The notes: generated from the letters alone by a model not told the origin. Shown: positions 18,864-28,131, numbered from the stretch's first letter. The stretch: DNA of 64,000 nt from Pseudomonas sp. MN1F (GCF_009391885.1 NZ_VZII01000014.1:186001-250000); one strand, 5' to 3'. Numbers and translations: made by a program.

Positions 18864-20093
18864 ATGGATTTCGCCTATTCGCCCAAGGTCCAGGCACTGC
18901 GTGAGCGCGTCAGCGCCTTCATGGAGGCCTACGTCTATCCCGCCGAACCGGTGTTCGAGCGCCAGGTCGCCGAGGGCGACCGCTGGCAGCCAACGGCGAT
19001 CATGGAGGAGCTCAAGGCCAAAGCTCGCGCCGAGGGCTTATGGAACCTGTTCCTGCCCGAGTCGGAGTACGGCGCCGGCCTGAGCAATCTCGAATACGCA
19101 CCGCTGGCCGAGATCATGGGCCGTTCGTTGCTGGGGCCGGAGCCGTTCAACTGCTCGGCGCCGGACACCGGCAACATGGAAGTGCTGGTGCGCTATGGCA
19201 GCGAGGCACAGAAGCGCCAGTGGCTGGAGCCGCTGCTGCGCGGCGAGATCCGCTCGGCATTCGCCATGACCGAACCGGACGTGGCGTCCTCGGACGCGAC
19301 CAACATGGCCGCTACCGCCGTGCGTGATGGCGACGAGTGGGTGATCAATGGCCGCAAGTGGTGGACCTCTGGTGCCTGCGACCCGCGCTGCAAGGTGATG
19401 ATCTTCATGGGCCTGTCCAACCCCGACGGGCCGCGCCATCAGCAGCACTCGATGGTGCTGGTGCCGACCGATGCCGCGGGGGTGAAGATCGTCCGACCCT
19501 TGCCGGTGTTCGGTTATGACGATGCGCCGCACGGCCATGCCGAAGTGCTGTTCGAGAACGTGCGGGTGCCTTATGAGAATGTGGTCCTTGGGGAAGGGCG
19601 TGGTTTCGAGATCGCCCAGGGCCGCCTCGGCCCAGGCCGTATCCACCACTGCATGCGCTCGGTCGGCATGGCCGAACGCGCGCTGGAACTGATGTGCAAA
19701 CGCTCGGTCGAGCGCACGGCCTTTGGCCGACCCTTGGCGCGCCTGGGCGGCAACGTCGACAAGATCGCCGACTCGCGCATGGAAATCGACATGGCGCGGC
19801 TGCTGACGCTGAAGGCGGCCTACATGATGGACACCGTCGGCAACAAGGTCGCGCGCAGCGAGATCGCGCAGATCAAGGTGGTGGCGCCGAACGTGGCATT
19901 GAAGGTGATCGACCGGGCGATCCAGATGCATGGCGGGGCAGGGGTGAGTGGTGATTTCCCGCTGGCCTACATGTATGCCATGCAACGCACCCTGCGCCTG
20001 GCGGATGGGCCGGATGAGGTGCATCGGGCGGCGATCGGCAAGTACGAGATCGGCAAGTATGTGCCGGTGGAGATGTTGCGCGGCGCAAGGTGA
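18864..20093 (+). CDS. Acyl-CoA dehydrogenase (ACAD10/11-like)
   Basis: 409-residue flavoenzyme. It has the FAD/acyl-CoA blocks [16 protein letters not shown] (about 131-146), [11 protein letters not shown] near 166, [20 protein letters not shown] near 282 and the C-terminal [15 protein letters not shown] block near 362-376. The spacing and length fit the ACAD10/11 group, which acts on medium or branched chain substrates. Exact acyl substrate unknown. Its neighbour LysR, divergently transcribed, is the likely regulator. ATG 18864 was chosen because the family starts MDFAYS. Confidence 0.9.
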   Translation: MDFAYSPKVQALRERVSAFMEAYVYPAEPVFERQVAEGDRWQPTAIMEELKAKARAEGLWNLFLPESEYGAGLSNLEYAPLAEIMGRSLLGPEPFNCSAPDTGNMEVLVRYGSEAQKRQWLEPLLRGEIRSAFAMTEPDVASSDATNMAATAVRDGDEWVINGRKWWTSGACDPRCKVMIFMGLSNPDGPRHQQHSMVLVPTDAAGVKIVRPLPVFGYDDAPHGHAEVLFENVRVPYENVVLGEGRGFEIAQGRLGPGRIHHCMRSVGMAERALELMCKRSVERTAFGRPLARLGGNVDKIADSRMEIDMARLLTLKAAYMMDTVGNKVARSEIAQIKVVAPNVALKVIDRAIQMHGGAGVSGDFPLAYMYAMQRTLRLADGPDEVHRAAIGKYEIGKYVPVEMLRGAR

Positions 20094-20100
20094 TGCAAGC

Positions 20101-20147
20101 CTGTACCGGCCTCTTCGCGGCGAACGGCCGCGAAGAGGCCGGTACAG
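20101..20147. repeat. REP palindrome, long form
   Basis: Perfect 20-base arms (CTGTACCGGCCTCTTCGCGG and its complement) around a 7-base loop. It sits between convergent genes, 7 bases from each stop, so probably also ends both transcripts. Confidence 0.93.
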
Positions 20148-20154
20148 GTAAACC

Positions 20155-21198
20155 TCACACTTTCAGCTGTGGGTCGTTTTCCTTCTTGCCGGTCGCTACA
20201 GGTTCGCTGGCGCTCGGTGGCTGTTTCTCCCCCCGCGTCTTGATCAGCGAAACCACCACCCCACCCAGCAACAACCCGAACGTCACTCCCAACGACAGCA
20301 ACGCCGGCACCTTGCCGACCATGCCGTGGTAGAAGATCTTGCAGCCAATGAAGATCAGCACCAGCGCCAGCGCATATTTGAGGTAGACGAACCGGTGCAT
20401 CAGCGCCGACAGGGCAAAGTACAGCGAGCGCAGGCCGAGGATGGCGAAGATGTTCGAGGTGTAGACGATGAACGGGTCCTGGGTGATGGCGAAAATCGCC
20501 GGGACGCTGTCGACGGCGAACACCAGGTCGGCCAGCTCGATCAGCACCAGCGCCAGGAACAGCGGCGTTGCGTAACGCAGGGCCTGGCTTTCGCCGGGTG
20601 GCGTCAGGCGTACGAAGAAGTGCGAGCCGTGGATCTGGTCGGTCACGCGCATATGCCGGCGGACGAATTTCAAGATCGGGTTGTTGGCCAGGTCCGGGTG
20701 GCTGTCTTCCTTTGACAGGGCCATCTTCACCCCGGTGAACAGCAGGAAGGCGCCGAAGAGGTAGAGCACCCAGGCAAAGTTCTGCACCAGCGCCGCACCC
20801 ACGCCGATCATGATCGCACGTAGCAACACCACCCCGAGAATGCCCCAGAACAGTACCCGGTGCTGGTAGCGGCGGGGGATGGCGAAGAAGCCGAAGATCA
20901 TCGCCATGACGAACACGTTGTCCATCGACAGCGACTGTTCGACCAGGAAACCGGTGTAGAACTCCAGCGCCGACTGCGCGCCCAGTTCATGCCAGACCCA
21001 CAGGCCGAACAGCACACCGACACTGAAATAGCCCGAATACAACAGCAGGCTTTCACGCATTTCGATCTCGCGGTCCTGGCGGTGCAGCACGCCCAGGTCG
21101 AGCACCAGCAAACCGATGACGATGGCCATGAACACCAGCCACAACCAGGTACTGGTACCGAGAAACGGGGTGGTGAGGAATGTCTGCAGAGCTGCCAT
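20155..21198 (-). CDS. alx: TerC/Alx-family inner-membrane protein
   Basis: 347-residue membrane protein of the TerC/Alx family (E. coli Alx, involved in manganese export and alkaline-induced expression). About nine hydrophobic segments; the aspartates in VLDLGVLHRQD (about 33-43), SMDNVFVMAMIFGFFAIPRR (about 91-110) and VFAVDSVPAIFAITQDPFIV are the conserved metal-site blocks. In E. coli alx is controlled by a yybP-ykoY element; I do not see that consensus in the leader here. Divergent orientation from no gene. Confidence 0.85.
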   Translation of the reverse strand: MAALQTFLTTPFLGTSTWLWLVFMAIVIGLLVLDLGVLHRQDREIEMRESLLLYSGYFSVGVLFGLWVWHELGAQSALEFYTGFLVEQSLSMDNVFVMAMIFGFFAIPRRYQHRVLFWGILGVVLLRAIMIGVGAALVQNFAWVLYLFGAFLLFTGVKMALSKEDSHPDLANNPILKFVRRHMRVTDQIHGSHFFVRLTPPGESQALRYATPLFLALVLIELADLVFAVDSVPAIFAITQDPFIVYTSNIFAILGLRSLYFALSALMHRFVYLKYALALVLIFIGCKIFYHGMVGKVPALLSLGVTFGLLLGGVVVSLIKTRGEKQPPSASEPVATGKKENDPQLKV

Positions 21199-21255
21199 GA
21201 GCCCCTCCTTGAATGTCGACGTTGCCAGTTAAGATCGCAACAGTGATCCGACATC

Positions 21256-21271
21256 ACGGCTTGGCAGCCGT
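21256..21271 (-). other. Hairpin in the leader of the TerC/Alx gene
   Basis: Perfect stem ACGGCT-TGGC-AGCCGT about 55 bases upstream of the alx start. It may matter for control of a metal-exporter gene, but it lacks the yybP-ykoY motif. Function unknown. Confidence 0.4.
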
Positions 21272-21356
21272 CAGAGGGGCCCGGTATCACATGGGCTTGA
21301 GCCTAGACCCGTTTCCCGGTGATGCCGAGTGCCGAGCTGTTACATTTCTTTGCCCG

Positions 21357-22664
21357 TCAGTAGACCCAGACTTCCACCCGGCGATTTCGCAAGCGGCCTT
21401 GTTCCCGGTCGTTGCCGGCGATCGGCAACTCATCGCCCATGCCGGTCACCTCCAGCACCTCGACGCCACCGCGCGCCAGTTCGCGACGCACGGCCTGGGC
21501 CCTCAGGCGCGACAGCAAGGCTGCACGGCCGGGCGTTTCCTTGGGGTCGCCGAAACCTACCAGCACCGCCTTGTTTTGCAACTTGCCGGCCTGGCGCAGG
21601 TATTCGCTGACCCGCTGCACATCGCGCAGTGCCTTGTTATCGAGGCTGGCGCTGCCTTCCTGGAAGCGGAAGTTGACGCTCAAGCGTTGCGCCTGCTGGG
21701 CCAGGCTGCGGTAGCGCGGCGGCAGGTCGGCCTGCGCCGGTACCGTTTGTGCGATCACCTGCTGCGAGACGAAGCCCTGTTCGGCGACGATGGCCTGGCC
21801 GGCCGGGCTCTGGGCGAAGTCTGCCAGCGCTCGCGCCTGGGGCTTGGCGTTGGCTGGCAGGTAGAAGTACAAGCGTCGTGACAACGGGTAGTCTTCACTG
21901 GCCACCAACTGACGATCCGGCAGCATGGCCGGCGCATCGCCCTCGGCCACCGCCAGTACCTTGGCCCCGTGCACGGCTGCCAGGCTGCTGAAGCCGATGG
22001 CCTGGCGGTCAGCGCCGACCCGCCCGGCCAGTGCTTCGCTGGACTCGAACCGCTGAGCCTGCCGGGCCAGTTCGTCATGCTGCGGCTCCAGCACCAGCGC
22101 CTTGAACGTTTCATAGGTCCCGGAGCGGTCATCGCGGGCATACAGGTGAATGTCCCCGCCGCTCACGCCCAGTTGCTCCCAGCGCAGGATCTGCCCGGAG
22201 AAGATCTGCGCCAGTTGCGCAGTGGTCAGTTGCGGCAGCGGGTTGTCGGGGTGGACGATGACGGCCACGCCATCCAGGCCGATGACCTGCTCGGCACTGG
22301 CCGAGCGCAGGTCGCCCAAGGCCTTGAGCTGGCGCATCTCGGCGTCGCTGATGGGGCGCGAGGCCGCGGCCAGGTCGGCGTTGCCCTGGCCCAGCGCGGT
22401 GAAACCAGTGCTGGAGCCATGCGCGGCGATGTCGATGCGCAGCGCCTGGCCCTGGGCATCGCGCGCGGTGATCACGGTTTCGTTCGCAACTGTGCCAGCT
22501 GACTGCCTTACCTCCGTCGCCTTTTGCGCCCACAGTTGCCCCTGCACCAGCGCCGGCAGCAGTGCCGCGCCAATGGTGTTGGAACCTTGCACACGCAGGT
22601 GGCCAGCTTCGGCCAGGGCCGTCAGCGGGAGCAGGGGAAGCAGCAGGAGCAGCAGGCGGAACAT
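21357..22664 (-). CDS. PstS-like phosphate-binding domain fused to an OmpA C-terminal domain
   Basis: 435 residues. Signal peptide (1-18), then a PstS-type solute-binding domain at about 20-285 (VQGSNTIGAALLPALVQGQL, then AHGSSTGFTALGQGNADLAA, and RDDRSGTYETF), followed by an OmpA/MotB peptidoglycan-binding domain at about 320-435 (VNFRFQEGSASLDNKALRDV, NDREQGRLRNRRVEVWV). It is therefore anchored to peptidoglycan instead of soluble. No pstCAB or phoU genes are nearby, so direct transport is unlikely here; a phosphate-binding or sensing role is inferred. Confidence 0.82.
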   Translation of the reverse strand: MFRLLLLLLPLLPLTALAEAGHLRVQGSNTIGAALLPALVQGQLWAQKATEVRQSAGTVANETVITARDAQGQALRIDIAAHGSSTGFTALGQGNADLAAASRPISDAEMRQLKALGDLRSASAEQVIGLDGVAVIVHPDNPLPQLTTAQLAQIFSGQILRWEQLGVSGGDIHLYARDDRSGTYETFKALVLEPQHDELARQAQRFESSEALAGRVGADRQAIGFSSLAAVHGAKVLAVAEGDAPAMLPDRQLVASEDYPLSRRLYFYLPANAKPQARALADFAQSPAGQAIVAEQGFVSQQVIAQTVPAQADLPPRYRSLAQQAQRLSVNFRFQEGSASLDNKALRDVQRVSEYLRQAGKLQNKAVLVGFGDPKETPGRAALLSRLRAQAVRRELARGGVEVLEVTGMGDELPIAGNDREQGRLRNRRVEVWVY

Positions 22665-22753
22665 GCCGGGCGACCTTGTGGCATAGCGTTGCCCGGCAGA
22701 TTACGACGCGGGGGTGACCGAAATGTGACAGCCAGGCCACCCACGCACCGGCA

Positions 22754-23902
22754 TCAATGCGCCCCGGCCGACTTGCTCAGGTCGCTCTCTGCCCACTCGG
22801 TATAGATGCAGGCATCGGCCACCGCCCAGCGCACTTTCACGGTATCCCCCGGCTGCATCGGCATCCCGGCGGCAGACAGCGCTTTCACCGTCAGCTCGGT
22901 ACCGCCTGCGGTCACCACATGGCAGGTCTGGCTCTCACCCAGGAACAGCACTTCGCCGACCTTGGCACTGACCTCGTTCCAGCCCGCAGGCAATGGCTCG
23001 CGCGCGGCCTGCTCGGCAGTCAGCGCCAAGGCTTTCTCCGGCCGCACCATGATCAGTGCATCTTGCTGTGCGCTGAGGCCTGGGGTCAGGCGAATCGCCA
23101 CCGGTTGGCCTTCGAAACTGCCCGCACCGTTGCTGCTGGCCTTGATGCGCAGGAAGTTGGAGTTGCCCAGGAACGATGCGACAAAGGCATTCGGCGGGTT
23201 CTGATAGAGGTCGTAACCGGTACCCAGGCCGACGATCTTGCCATGGCTGAAGATGGCGATGCGCTGGGACAGGCGCATGGCTTCTTCCTGGTCATGGGTC
23301 ACGTAGACGATGGTGATGCCCAGCCGGCGGTGCAGCTGGCGCAGTTCGTCCTGCAGGTCTTCACGCAGCTTCTTGTCCAGCGCACCAAGCGGTTCGTCCA
23401 TCAGCAGGATGCGTGGCTCGTACACCAGCGCCCGGGCAATCGCCACGCGCTGCTGCTGGCCACCGGACATCTGCGACGGCTTGCGGTGGGCGAATTTCTC
23501 CAGCTGCACCAGCTTGAGCATGGCGTCGACGCGCTTGGTGATTTCGGCGGCGCCGAGCTTGCGGATGGCCAGCGGGAAGCCGATGTTGTCACGCACGTTC
23601 AGGTGCGGGAACAGTGAGTAGCGCTGGAACACCATGCCGATGTCGCGCTTGTGCGGCGGCACGTTGACCAGCGACTGGCCTTCGACCAGGATCTCGCCGC
23701 TGCTCGGCGTTTCGAAGCCGGCCAGCATCGATAGCGTGGTGGACTTGCCCGAGCCGCTGGAGCCGAGGAAGGTCAGGAACTCGCCGTCCTGGATCTCCAG
23801 GTCGAGGTTGTCCACGGCGGTGAAATCGCCGTAGTGCTTGTTCAGGCCACGCAGGCTGACCAGAGCCTTGCCGTGGGCGTTGTCTTTGATGACTGCACTC
23901 AT
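22754..23902 (-). CDS. ABC transporter ATP-binding protein, spermidine/putrescine (PotA) type
   Basis: 382-residue ATPase. Walker A GSSGSGKST at 47-55, signature MSGGQQQRVAIARA near 144, Walker B ILLMDEPLGALD, and a C-terminal TOBE regulatory domain from about 285. It is the last gene of the four-gene minus-strand operon (binding protein, two permeases, ATPase). By arrangement and sequence it is a CUT2-type polyamine or similar small-cation importer. ATG 23902 was chosen over the longer open frame to 23962 because it follows the family start. Confidence 0.88.
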   Translation of the reverse strand: MSAVIKDNAHGKALVSLRGLNKHYGDFTAVDNLDLEIQDGEFLTFLGSSGSGKSTTLSMLAGFETPSSGEILVEGQSLVNVPPHKRDIGMVFQRYSLFPHLNVRDNIGFPLAIRKLGAAEITKRVDAMLKLVQLEKFAHRKPSQMSGGQQQRVAIARALVYEPRILLMDEPLGALDKKLREDLQDELRQLHRRLGITIVYVTHDQEEAMRLSQRIAIFSHGKIVGLGTGYDLYQNPPNAFVASFLGNSNFLRIKASSNGAGSFEGQPVAIRLTPGLSAQQDALIMVRPEKALALTAEQAAREPLPAGWNEVSAKVGEVLFLGESQTCHVVTAGGTELTVKALSAAGMPMQPGDTVKVRWAVADACIYTEWAESDLSKSAGAH

Positions 23903-23921
23903 TGTTGTTTTCTCCGCACGC

Positions 23922-24731
23922 TCAGGCGTTGACTTCGGTGCGCCGGCGCAAGGCGGCGGCAATGATCATGACAAGCAGCGACAGGCCGATCAGCAGGGTC
24001 GAGGCCACGGCGATCACCGGGCTCAGGTCCTGACGCAGGGTGGTCCACATCTTCACCGGCAGGGTCTGCAGGTCGGGGCTGGCCATCATCACGCTCAGCA
24101 CCACTTCATCCCACGACACCAGGAAGGCGAACAGGCCACCGGCGATCATGCCCGGGCGAATCGCCGGGAAGGTCACCTTGAAGATTGCCTGCAGGCGCGA
24201 GGCGCCGCAGATCACCGCGGCATCCTCGATCGACTGGTCGAACAGCTTCAGCGAGTTGATGATCGAGATGATGGTGAAGGGCAGGGCGACGATCACATGG
24301 CTGACCACGAAGGCGAACAGCGTGCCGGTGTAGCCGAGCTTGAGGAACAGCGCGTAGACCGCCACGGCGATGATCACCAGCGGCACGATCATCGGCATGG
24401 TGAACAGCCCGTAGAGCATTTCGCGGCCAGGGAAGCGGCCGCGCACCAGGGCGAAGGCGGTGGGCAGGCCCAGCAGCACCGCGGCAATGGTGGTCAGTAC
24501 GGCGACCTTGAGGCTGGCCAGGGCGGCGTCCATCCACTCCGGGTTGGAGAAGAACTGGCCGTACCACTTGAAGGTCCAGCCCGGTGGCGGGAACACCAGC
24601 CACTGGGACGAGCCGAACGACAGCAACACGATGAACACCACCGGCAGCAGCAGGAAGGCCGCGATGACCCCGGTGGTCAGGTACAGGCCCGTACGCAGCG
24701 GGCGGCCCATGGCATTGGGAGACAGGAGCAT
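23922..24731 (-). CDS. ABC transporter inner-membrane permease (PotC/PotI type)
   Basis: 269 residues with about six hydrophobic segments. The cytoplasmic EAA loop is recognisable as EDAAVICGASRLQAIFKVTF near 173-192, with the Q substituted for the usual A-rich part. It lies 19 bases before the ATPase gene, and 6 bases after the other permease, consistent with one operon. Confidence 0.85.
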   Translation of the reverse strand: MLLSPNAMGRPLRTGLYLTTGVIAAFLLLPVVFIVLLSFGSSQWLVFPPPGWTFKWYGQFFSNPEWMDAALASLKVAVLTTIAAVLLGLPTAFALVRGRFPGREMLYGLFTMPMIVPLVIIAVAVYALFLKLGYTGTLFAFVVSHVIVALPFTIISIINSLKLFDQSIEDAAVICGASRLQAIFKVTFPAIRPGMIAGGLFAFLVSWDEVVLSVMMASPDLQTLPVKMWTTLRQDLSPVIAVASTLLIGLSLLVMIIAAALRRRTEVNA

Positions 24732-24737
24732 GGCGGT

Positions 24738-25655
24738 TTACCTCGCGTTGCCAACCGGGGATTCCGGCTGCAGCTTCAGGTACAGGTAGAAGAGCACCAG
24801 GGTGATCACCACCAGCAGTGCGGCGGCAGCGCTGGCCAGGCCCCAGTTGAGGAACGACTGCACCTGCTGAATGATGAATTCAGGCAGCATCATGTTCTGC
24901 GCCCCGCCGAGCAGGGCCGGGGTGACGTAGTAACCGAGCGACATCACGAACACCATCAGCGCCCCGGAGAACAGCCCCGAGCGGCACAGCGGCAGGAACA
25001 CCTTCCAGAAGTTGGTCCACGGGCTGGCCCCGCAGATGGAGCCTGCCTGCAGCACCATCGGGTCGATGGCGTGCATGGTCGCCTGCAGTGGCAGCACGAT
25101 GAACGGGATCATGATGTAGCTCATGCCGATCACCACGCCGGTGAGGTTGTGCACCATTTCCAGCGGGGTATCGATGATGCCCATGGCCATCAACGCCTTG
25201 TTGATCACTCCCGAGCTCTGCAGCAGCACCAGCCACGAGTAGGTGCGTGCCAGCAGGCTGGTCCACATCGACAGCAGCACGATGTTCAACAACCAGCGGC
25301 CCCAGCCCTTGGGCACCAGGGTGATCGCCCAGGCCAGCGGGAAGCCCAGCAGCACACTGATCAGGGTGACCACGCCGGCCACCGAGAAGGTGTTGAACAG
25401 CACCCGTGCATAGGCCGAGTTGGCGAACAGCTGCTCGTAGTTGCCCAACCCCGGCGTTGGCTCCAGCACCCCGCGCAGCAACAGGCCGACCAGCGGGGCG
25501 AAGAAGAACAGGCCGAGGAACAGCAGGGCCGGCAGCAGGTTGCGGCTGCCTTTCCAGCGCTGGCTCAGGCTCACGCGGCGTGGGGCCGTTCCCGGGGCGC
25601 CGGTGCCCGTGGGGGCACCTTGCGCGTTATGCAGGGCGTTGATGGCGACTTTCAT
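24738..25655 (-). CDS. ABC transporter inner-membrane permease (PotB/PotH type)
   Basis: 305 residues. Residues about 60-290 hold six hydrophobic segments, with the EAA-like loop LQAGSICGASPWTNFWKVFL at about 208-227. The N-terminal 40 residues are a hydrophilic extension (GAPGTAPRRVSLSQRWKGSR) unlike typical PotB. The start ATG 25655 overlaps the TGA of the binding-protein gene (ATGA), so the pair is translationally coupled. Confidence 0.85.
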   Translation of the reverse strand: MKVAINALHNAQGAPTGTGAPGTAPRRVSLSQRWKGSRNLLPALLFLGLFFFAPLVGLLLRGVLEPTPGLGNYEQLFANSAYARVLFNTFSVAGVVTLISVLLGFPLAWAITLVPKGWGRWLLNIVLLSMWTSLLARTYSWLVLLQSSGVINKALMAMGIIDTPLEMVHNLTGVVIGMSYIMIPFIVLPLQATMHAIDPMVLQAGSICGASPWTNFWKVFLPLCRSGLFSGALMVFVMSLGYYVTPALLGGAQNMMLPEFIIQQVQSFLNWGLASAAAALLVVITLVLFYLYLKLQPESPVGNAR

Positions 25656-26677
25656 TTGACCAACCACTCATTCCAGCGGGCGGCGATGGCCTGGCCGTTT
25701 TTCGCCCAGTAGGCGAAGTCCAGGGTGACCTGATCCTGGGCATAGGCGGTCGGCAGGTTTGGCGCGAGTTTCTCGTCCAGCTTGGCCACGCTGTCGACGT
25801 TCACCGGGGCGTAGGCGGTCTTGTTGGCGAACGCGGCCTGGCCTTCGGCGCTGCTGGCATTGGCCAGGAACTTCATGGCCGCGTCCTTGTTCTTCGAGCC
25901 TTTCGGGATGACCAGGAAGTCGGCCATGACCAGGTTCTGCTTCCAGCTCACGCCCACCGGTGCACCGTCTTGCTGCAGGGCATAGACGCGGCCGTTCCAG
26001 AACTGGCCGAGCGACGCTTCACCCGAGGCCAGCAGCTGTTGCGACTGGGCACCGCCGCCCCACCAGACGATGTCTTTCTTGATGGTGTCGAGTTTCTTGA
26101 AGGCGCGGTCCAGGTCCAGCGGGTAGAGGTCCTTGGGCGCTACGCCGTCGGCCAGCAGGGCCAGTTCCAGTACGCCGGGGCTTGGCCATTTGTACAGCGC
26201 GCGTTTGCCGGGGTAGGTCTTGGTATCGAACAGCGCGGTCCAGTCGACTGGCTTGTTGGCACCGAGCTTGCCTTCGTTGTAACCGAGCACGAAGGAGAAG
26301 AAGAACGAGCCGACGCCGTGGTCGGAGACGAAGCGCGGGTCGATCTTGTCGCGTTTGATCTGGTTGAAATCGAGGGGTTCGAGCAGGCCTTCGCTGGCGG
26401 CGCGCAGGGCGAAGTCGGCTTCGACATCGACCACGTCCCATTGCACGTTGCCGCTCTCGACCATGGCCTTGAGTTTACCGTAGTCGGTGGGGCCGTCCTG
26501 GACGACTTTGATGTCGGTGTTTTTGCTGAAGGGGACGGCCCATGCTTCTTTCTGGGCGTCCTGGGTGGTACCGCCCCAGCTGACGAAATTCAGGCTGTCA
26601 GCGGCCTGGGCGGCCTGACATGCCAGGGTCAGCAGGCTGGCGGACAGCACTGCGGTTACACGTTTGCTCAACAGCAT
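25652..26677 (-). CDS. Periplasmic substrate-binding protein of polyamine-type ABC transporter
   Basis: 341 residues with a signal peptide (1-25, CQAAQAAD). The mature protein starts SLNFVSWGGTTQDAQKEAWA, typical of the PotD/PotF family, and contains DVVDVEADFALRAASEGLLE at about 81-100. It binds an oligocationic or quaternary amine-type ligand and heads the operon 25652-26677 to 22754. An upstream TGGTATTCCA-like site (26829-26838) resembles the palindrome before the RibB gene. Confidence 0.88.
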   Translation of the reverse strand: MLLSKRVTAVLSASLLTLACQAAQAADSLNFVSWGGTTQDAQKEAWAVPFSKNTDIKVVQDGPTDYGKLKAMVESGNVQWDVVDVEADFALRAASEGLLEPLDFNQIKRDKIDPRFVSDHGVGSFFFSFVLGYNEGKLGANKPVDWTALFDTKTYPGKRALYKWPSPGVLELALLADGVAPKDLYPLDLDRAFKKLDTIKKDIVWWGGGAQSQQLLASGEASLGQFWNGRVYALQQDGAPVGVSWKQNLVMADFLVIPKGSKNKDAAMKFLANASSAEGQAAFANKTAYAPVNVDSVAKLDEKLAPNLPTAYAQDQVTLDFAYWAKNGQAIAARWNEWLVK

Positions 26678-26827
26678 GGTTACGCCCTCGTTGCTTTTGT
26701 TATTCGAGGCGGGGCTTCTGGTGCGCCCGCCAACAGTATTCGGGGAGCAGCTAAAACAAAGTGTCTGGTGGCCGTTTGTAATTGTAGGTGCCGGCCTGCA
26801 GATTCAAGGTCTACGGGATATCATATT

Positions 26828-26838
26828 ATGGTATTCCA
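26828..26838. promoter_or_regulatory. Imperfect copy of the TGGTATACCA palindrome upstream of the ABC operon
   Basis: ATGGTATTCCA, one mismatch from the perfect site at 28121-28130. It lies about 150 bases upstream of the binding-protein start (26677). Both copies have the preceding context ATTATGG. Interpreted as a GntR-type operator; this is inference. Confidence 0.45.
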
Positions 26839-26916
26839 AACTTTTGGCAAGAGGTATGAGGCTACCGGCCATCACTCCGTCCTGAGCGGCAAGCTTCAAG
26901 CCGCGAGGTGCAAGCA

Positions 26917-26955
26917 AAAAAAAGCGGATCGCGCATTTACGCAGATCCGCTTTTC
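26917..26955. terminator. Bidirectional terminator between the ABC operon promoter region and ribB
   Basis: Run of A, then GCGGATC-GCG-CATTTA-CGC-A-GATCCGC, followed by TTTT: a hairpin with A tract on one side and T tract on the other. It ends the minus-strand ribB transcript (stop at 26967) and could stop plus-strand readthrough. Confidence 0.85.
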
Positions 26956-26966
26956 ACTTGAGGCTT

Positions 26967-28088
26967 TCAGCTTGAAACTTGTGGCTCAAAGGGAATGCTC
27001 TGCACGACCTCCAGCTCATAACCCGCCAACCCTGCATACTTCAGCGGCGGGCCCAGATGGCGCAGCTTGCCCACGCCCAGGTCCTGCAGTATCTGCGCCC
27101 CGGTACCGACCTCCGAATACACCTTCGACTGCCCGCGCTGATAAGGCCGCACCGGCTGGGTCAGCTGCGGCACGCGTTCGAGCAGGGCCTGGGAGGATTC
27201 GTGGTTGGCCAGGATCACCACCACCCCGCAACCTTCCTCGGCCACCTTTTGCAGCGCCGCCCACAGCGTCCAGTTGGCGGGGCCTGCGTACTCGGCACCG
27301 ACCAGGTCGCGCAGCGGGTCGATCACGTGCACCCGCACCAGGGTCGGCTGCTCACGGCGGATATCGCCCATGACCATGGCCATGTGCACGCCGCCTTCAA
27401 TGCGGTCCTCGTAGGTCACCAGGCGGAACGTACCGTGCACCGTCGGCAGTTCACGCTCGCCGATGCGCTTGATGGTCTGTTCGGTGCTCAGGCGGTAGTG
27501 GATCAGGTCGGCGATGGTGCCGATCTTGATACCGTGCTGCGCGGCGAACACTTCCAGGTCCGGGCGGCGGGCCATGGTGCCGTCATCGTTGAGCACTTCG
27601 ACGATTACCGAGGCCGGGGCGAAACCGGCCAGGCGGGCCAGGTCGCAACCGGCTTCGGTGTGCCCGGCACGGGTCAGCACGCCGCCTTCGCGGGCGCGCA
27701 GGGGGAAGATGTGGCCAGGCTGCACCAGGTCTTCGGGGCGGGCATCGGCTGCCATCGCGGCGGCCACGGTACGCGCCCGGTCGGCGGCGGAAATGCCGGT
27801 GGTGACACCGCTGGCGGCTTCGATCGACACGGTGAAGGCGGTGCTGAACACGCTGCCGTTGGCCGGTACCATCTGCTCCAGGCCCAGGCGCTGGCAGTGC
27901 TCGTCGGTCAGGGTCAGGCAGATCAGGCCACGCGCTTCGCGGGCCATGAAGTTGATGGCCTGGGCGTCACAGCGCTCGGCGGCGATCAGCAGGTCGCCTT
28001 CGTTTTCCCGGTCCTCGTCGTCCACCAGCAGGACCATCTTGCCTTGCCGGTAATCCTCGAGAAGTTCCTCGATGGTGTTGAAAGCCAT
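26967..28088 (-). CDS. ribB: DHBP synthase RibB with degenerate GTP cyclohydrolase II-like domain
   Basis: 373 residues. Residues 1-205 are the DHBP synthase (RibB) half, with DDEDRENEGDL at 23-33 and RAGHTEAGCDLARLAG at 138-153. The C-terminal part (about 206-373) aligns with GTP cyclohydrolase II, but the zinc site HSECLTGD..LRCDC is replaced by HVIDPLRDLVGAEYAGP, so all three zinc cysteines are absent. Hence the second half should be inactive as a cyclohydrolase, as in other hybrid proteobacterial RibB-X proteins. It makes 3,4-dihydroxy-2-butanone 4-phosphate for riboflavin. No FMN riboswitch is seen upstream. Confidence 0.85.
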   Translation of the reverse strand: MAFNTIEELLEDYRQGKMVLLVDDEDRENEGDLLIAAERCDAQAINFMAREARGLICLTLTDEHCQRLGLEQMVPANGSVFSTAFTVSIEAASGVTTGISAADRARTVAAAMAADARPEDLVQPGHIFPLRAREGGVLTRAGHTEAGCDLARLAGFAPASVIVEVLNDDGTMARRPDLEVFAAQHGIKIGTIADLIHYRLSTEQTIKRIGERELPTVHGTFRLVTYEDRIEGGVHMAMVMGDIRREQPTLVRVHVIDPLRDLVGAEYAGPANWTLWAALQKVAEEGCGVVVILANHESSQALLERVPQLTQPVRPYQRGQSKVYSEVGTGAQILQDLGVGKLRHLGPPLKYAGLAGYELEVVQSIPFEPQVSS

Positions 28089-28119
28089 GTTGCACGCTCA
28101 CTGTGGTGGGGTGATTATT

Positions 28120-28131
28120 ATGGTATACCAT
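28120..28131. promoter_or_regulatory. Perfect palindrome ATGGTATACCAT in the ribB/DUF1330 divergent promoter
   Basis: A perfect 12-base palindrome 32 bases upstream of ribB and 36 bases upstream of the divergent DUF1330 gene. It resembles GntR/FCD-type operators. A near copy lies upstream of the polyamine-type ABC operon at 26828, suggesting shared control. Confidence 0.55.

Noticed and set aside
21199..21356. yybP-ykoY manganese riboswitch ahead of the TerC/Alx gene
   Set aside because: I looked for the GGGGAGUA and CUACG blocks but found only a simple hairpin at 21256.
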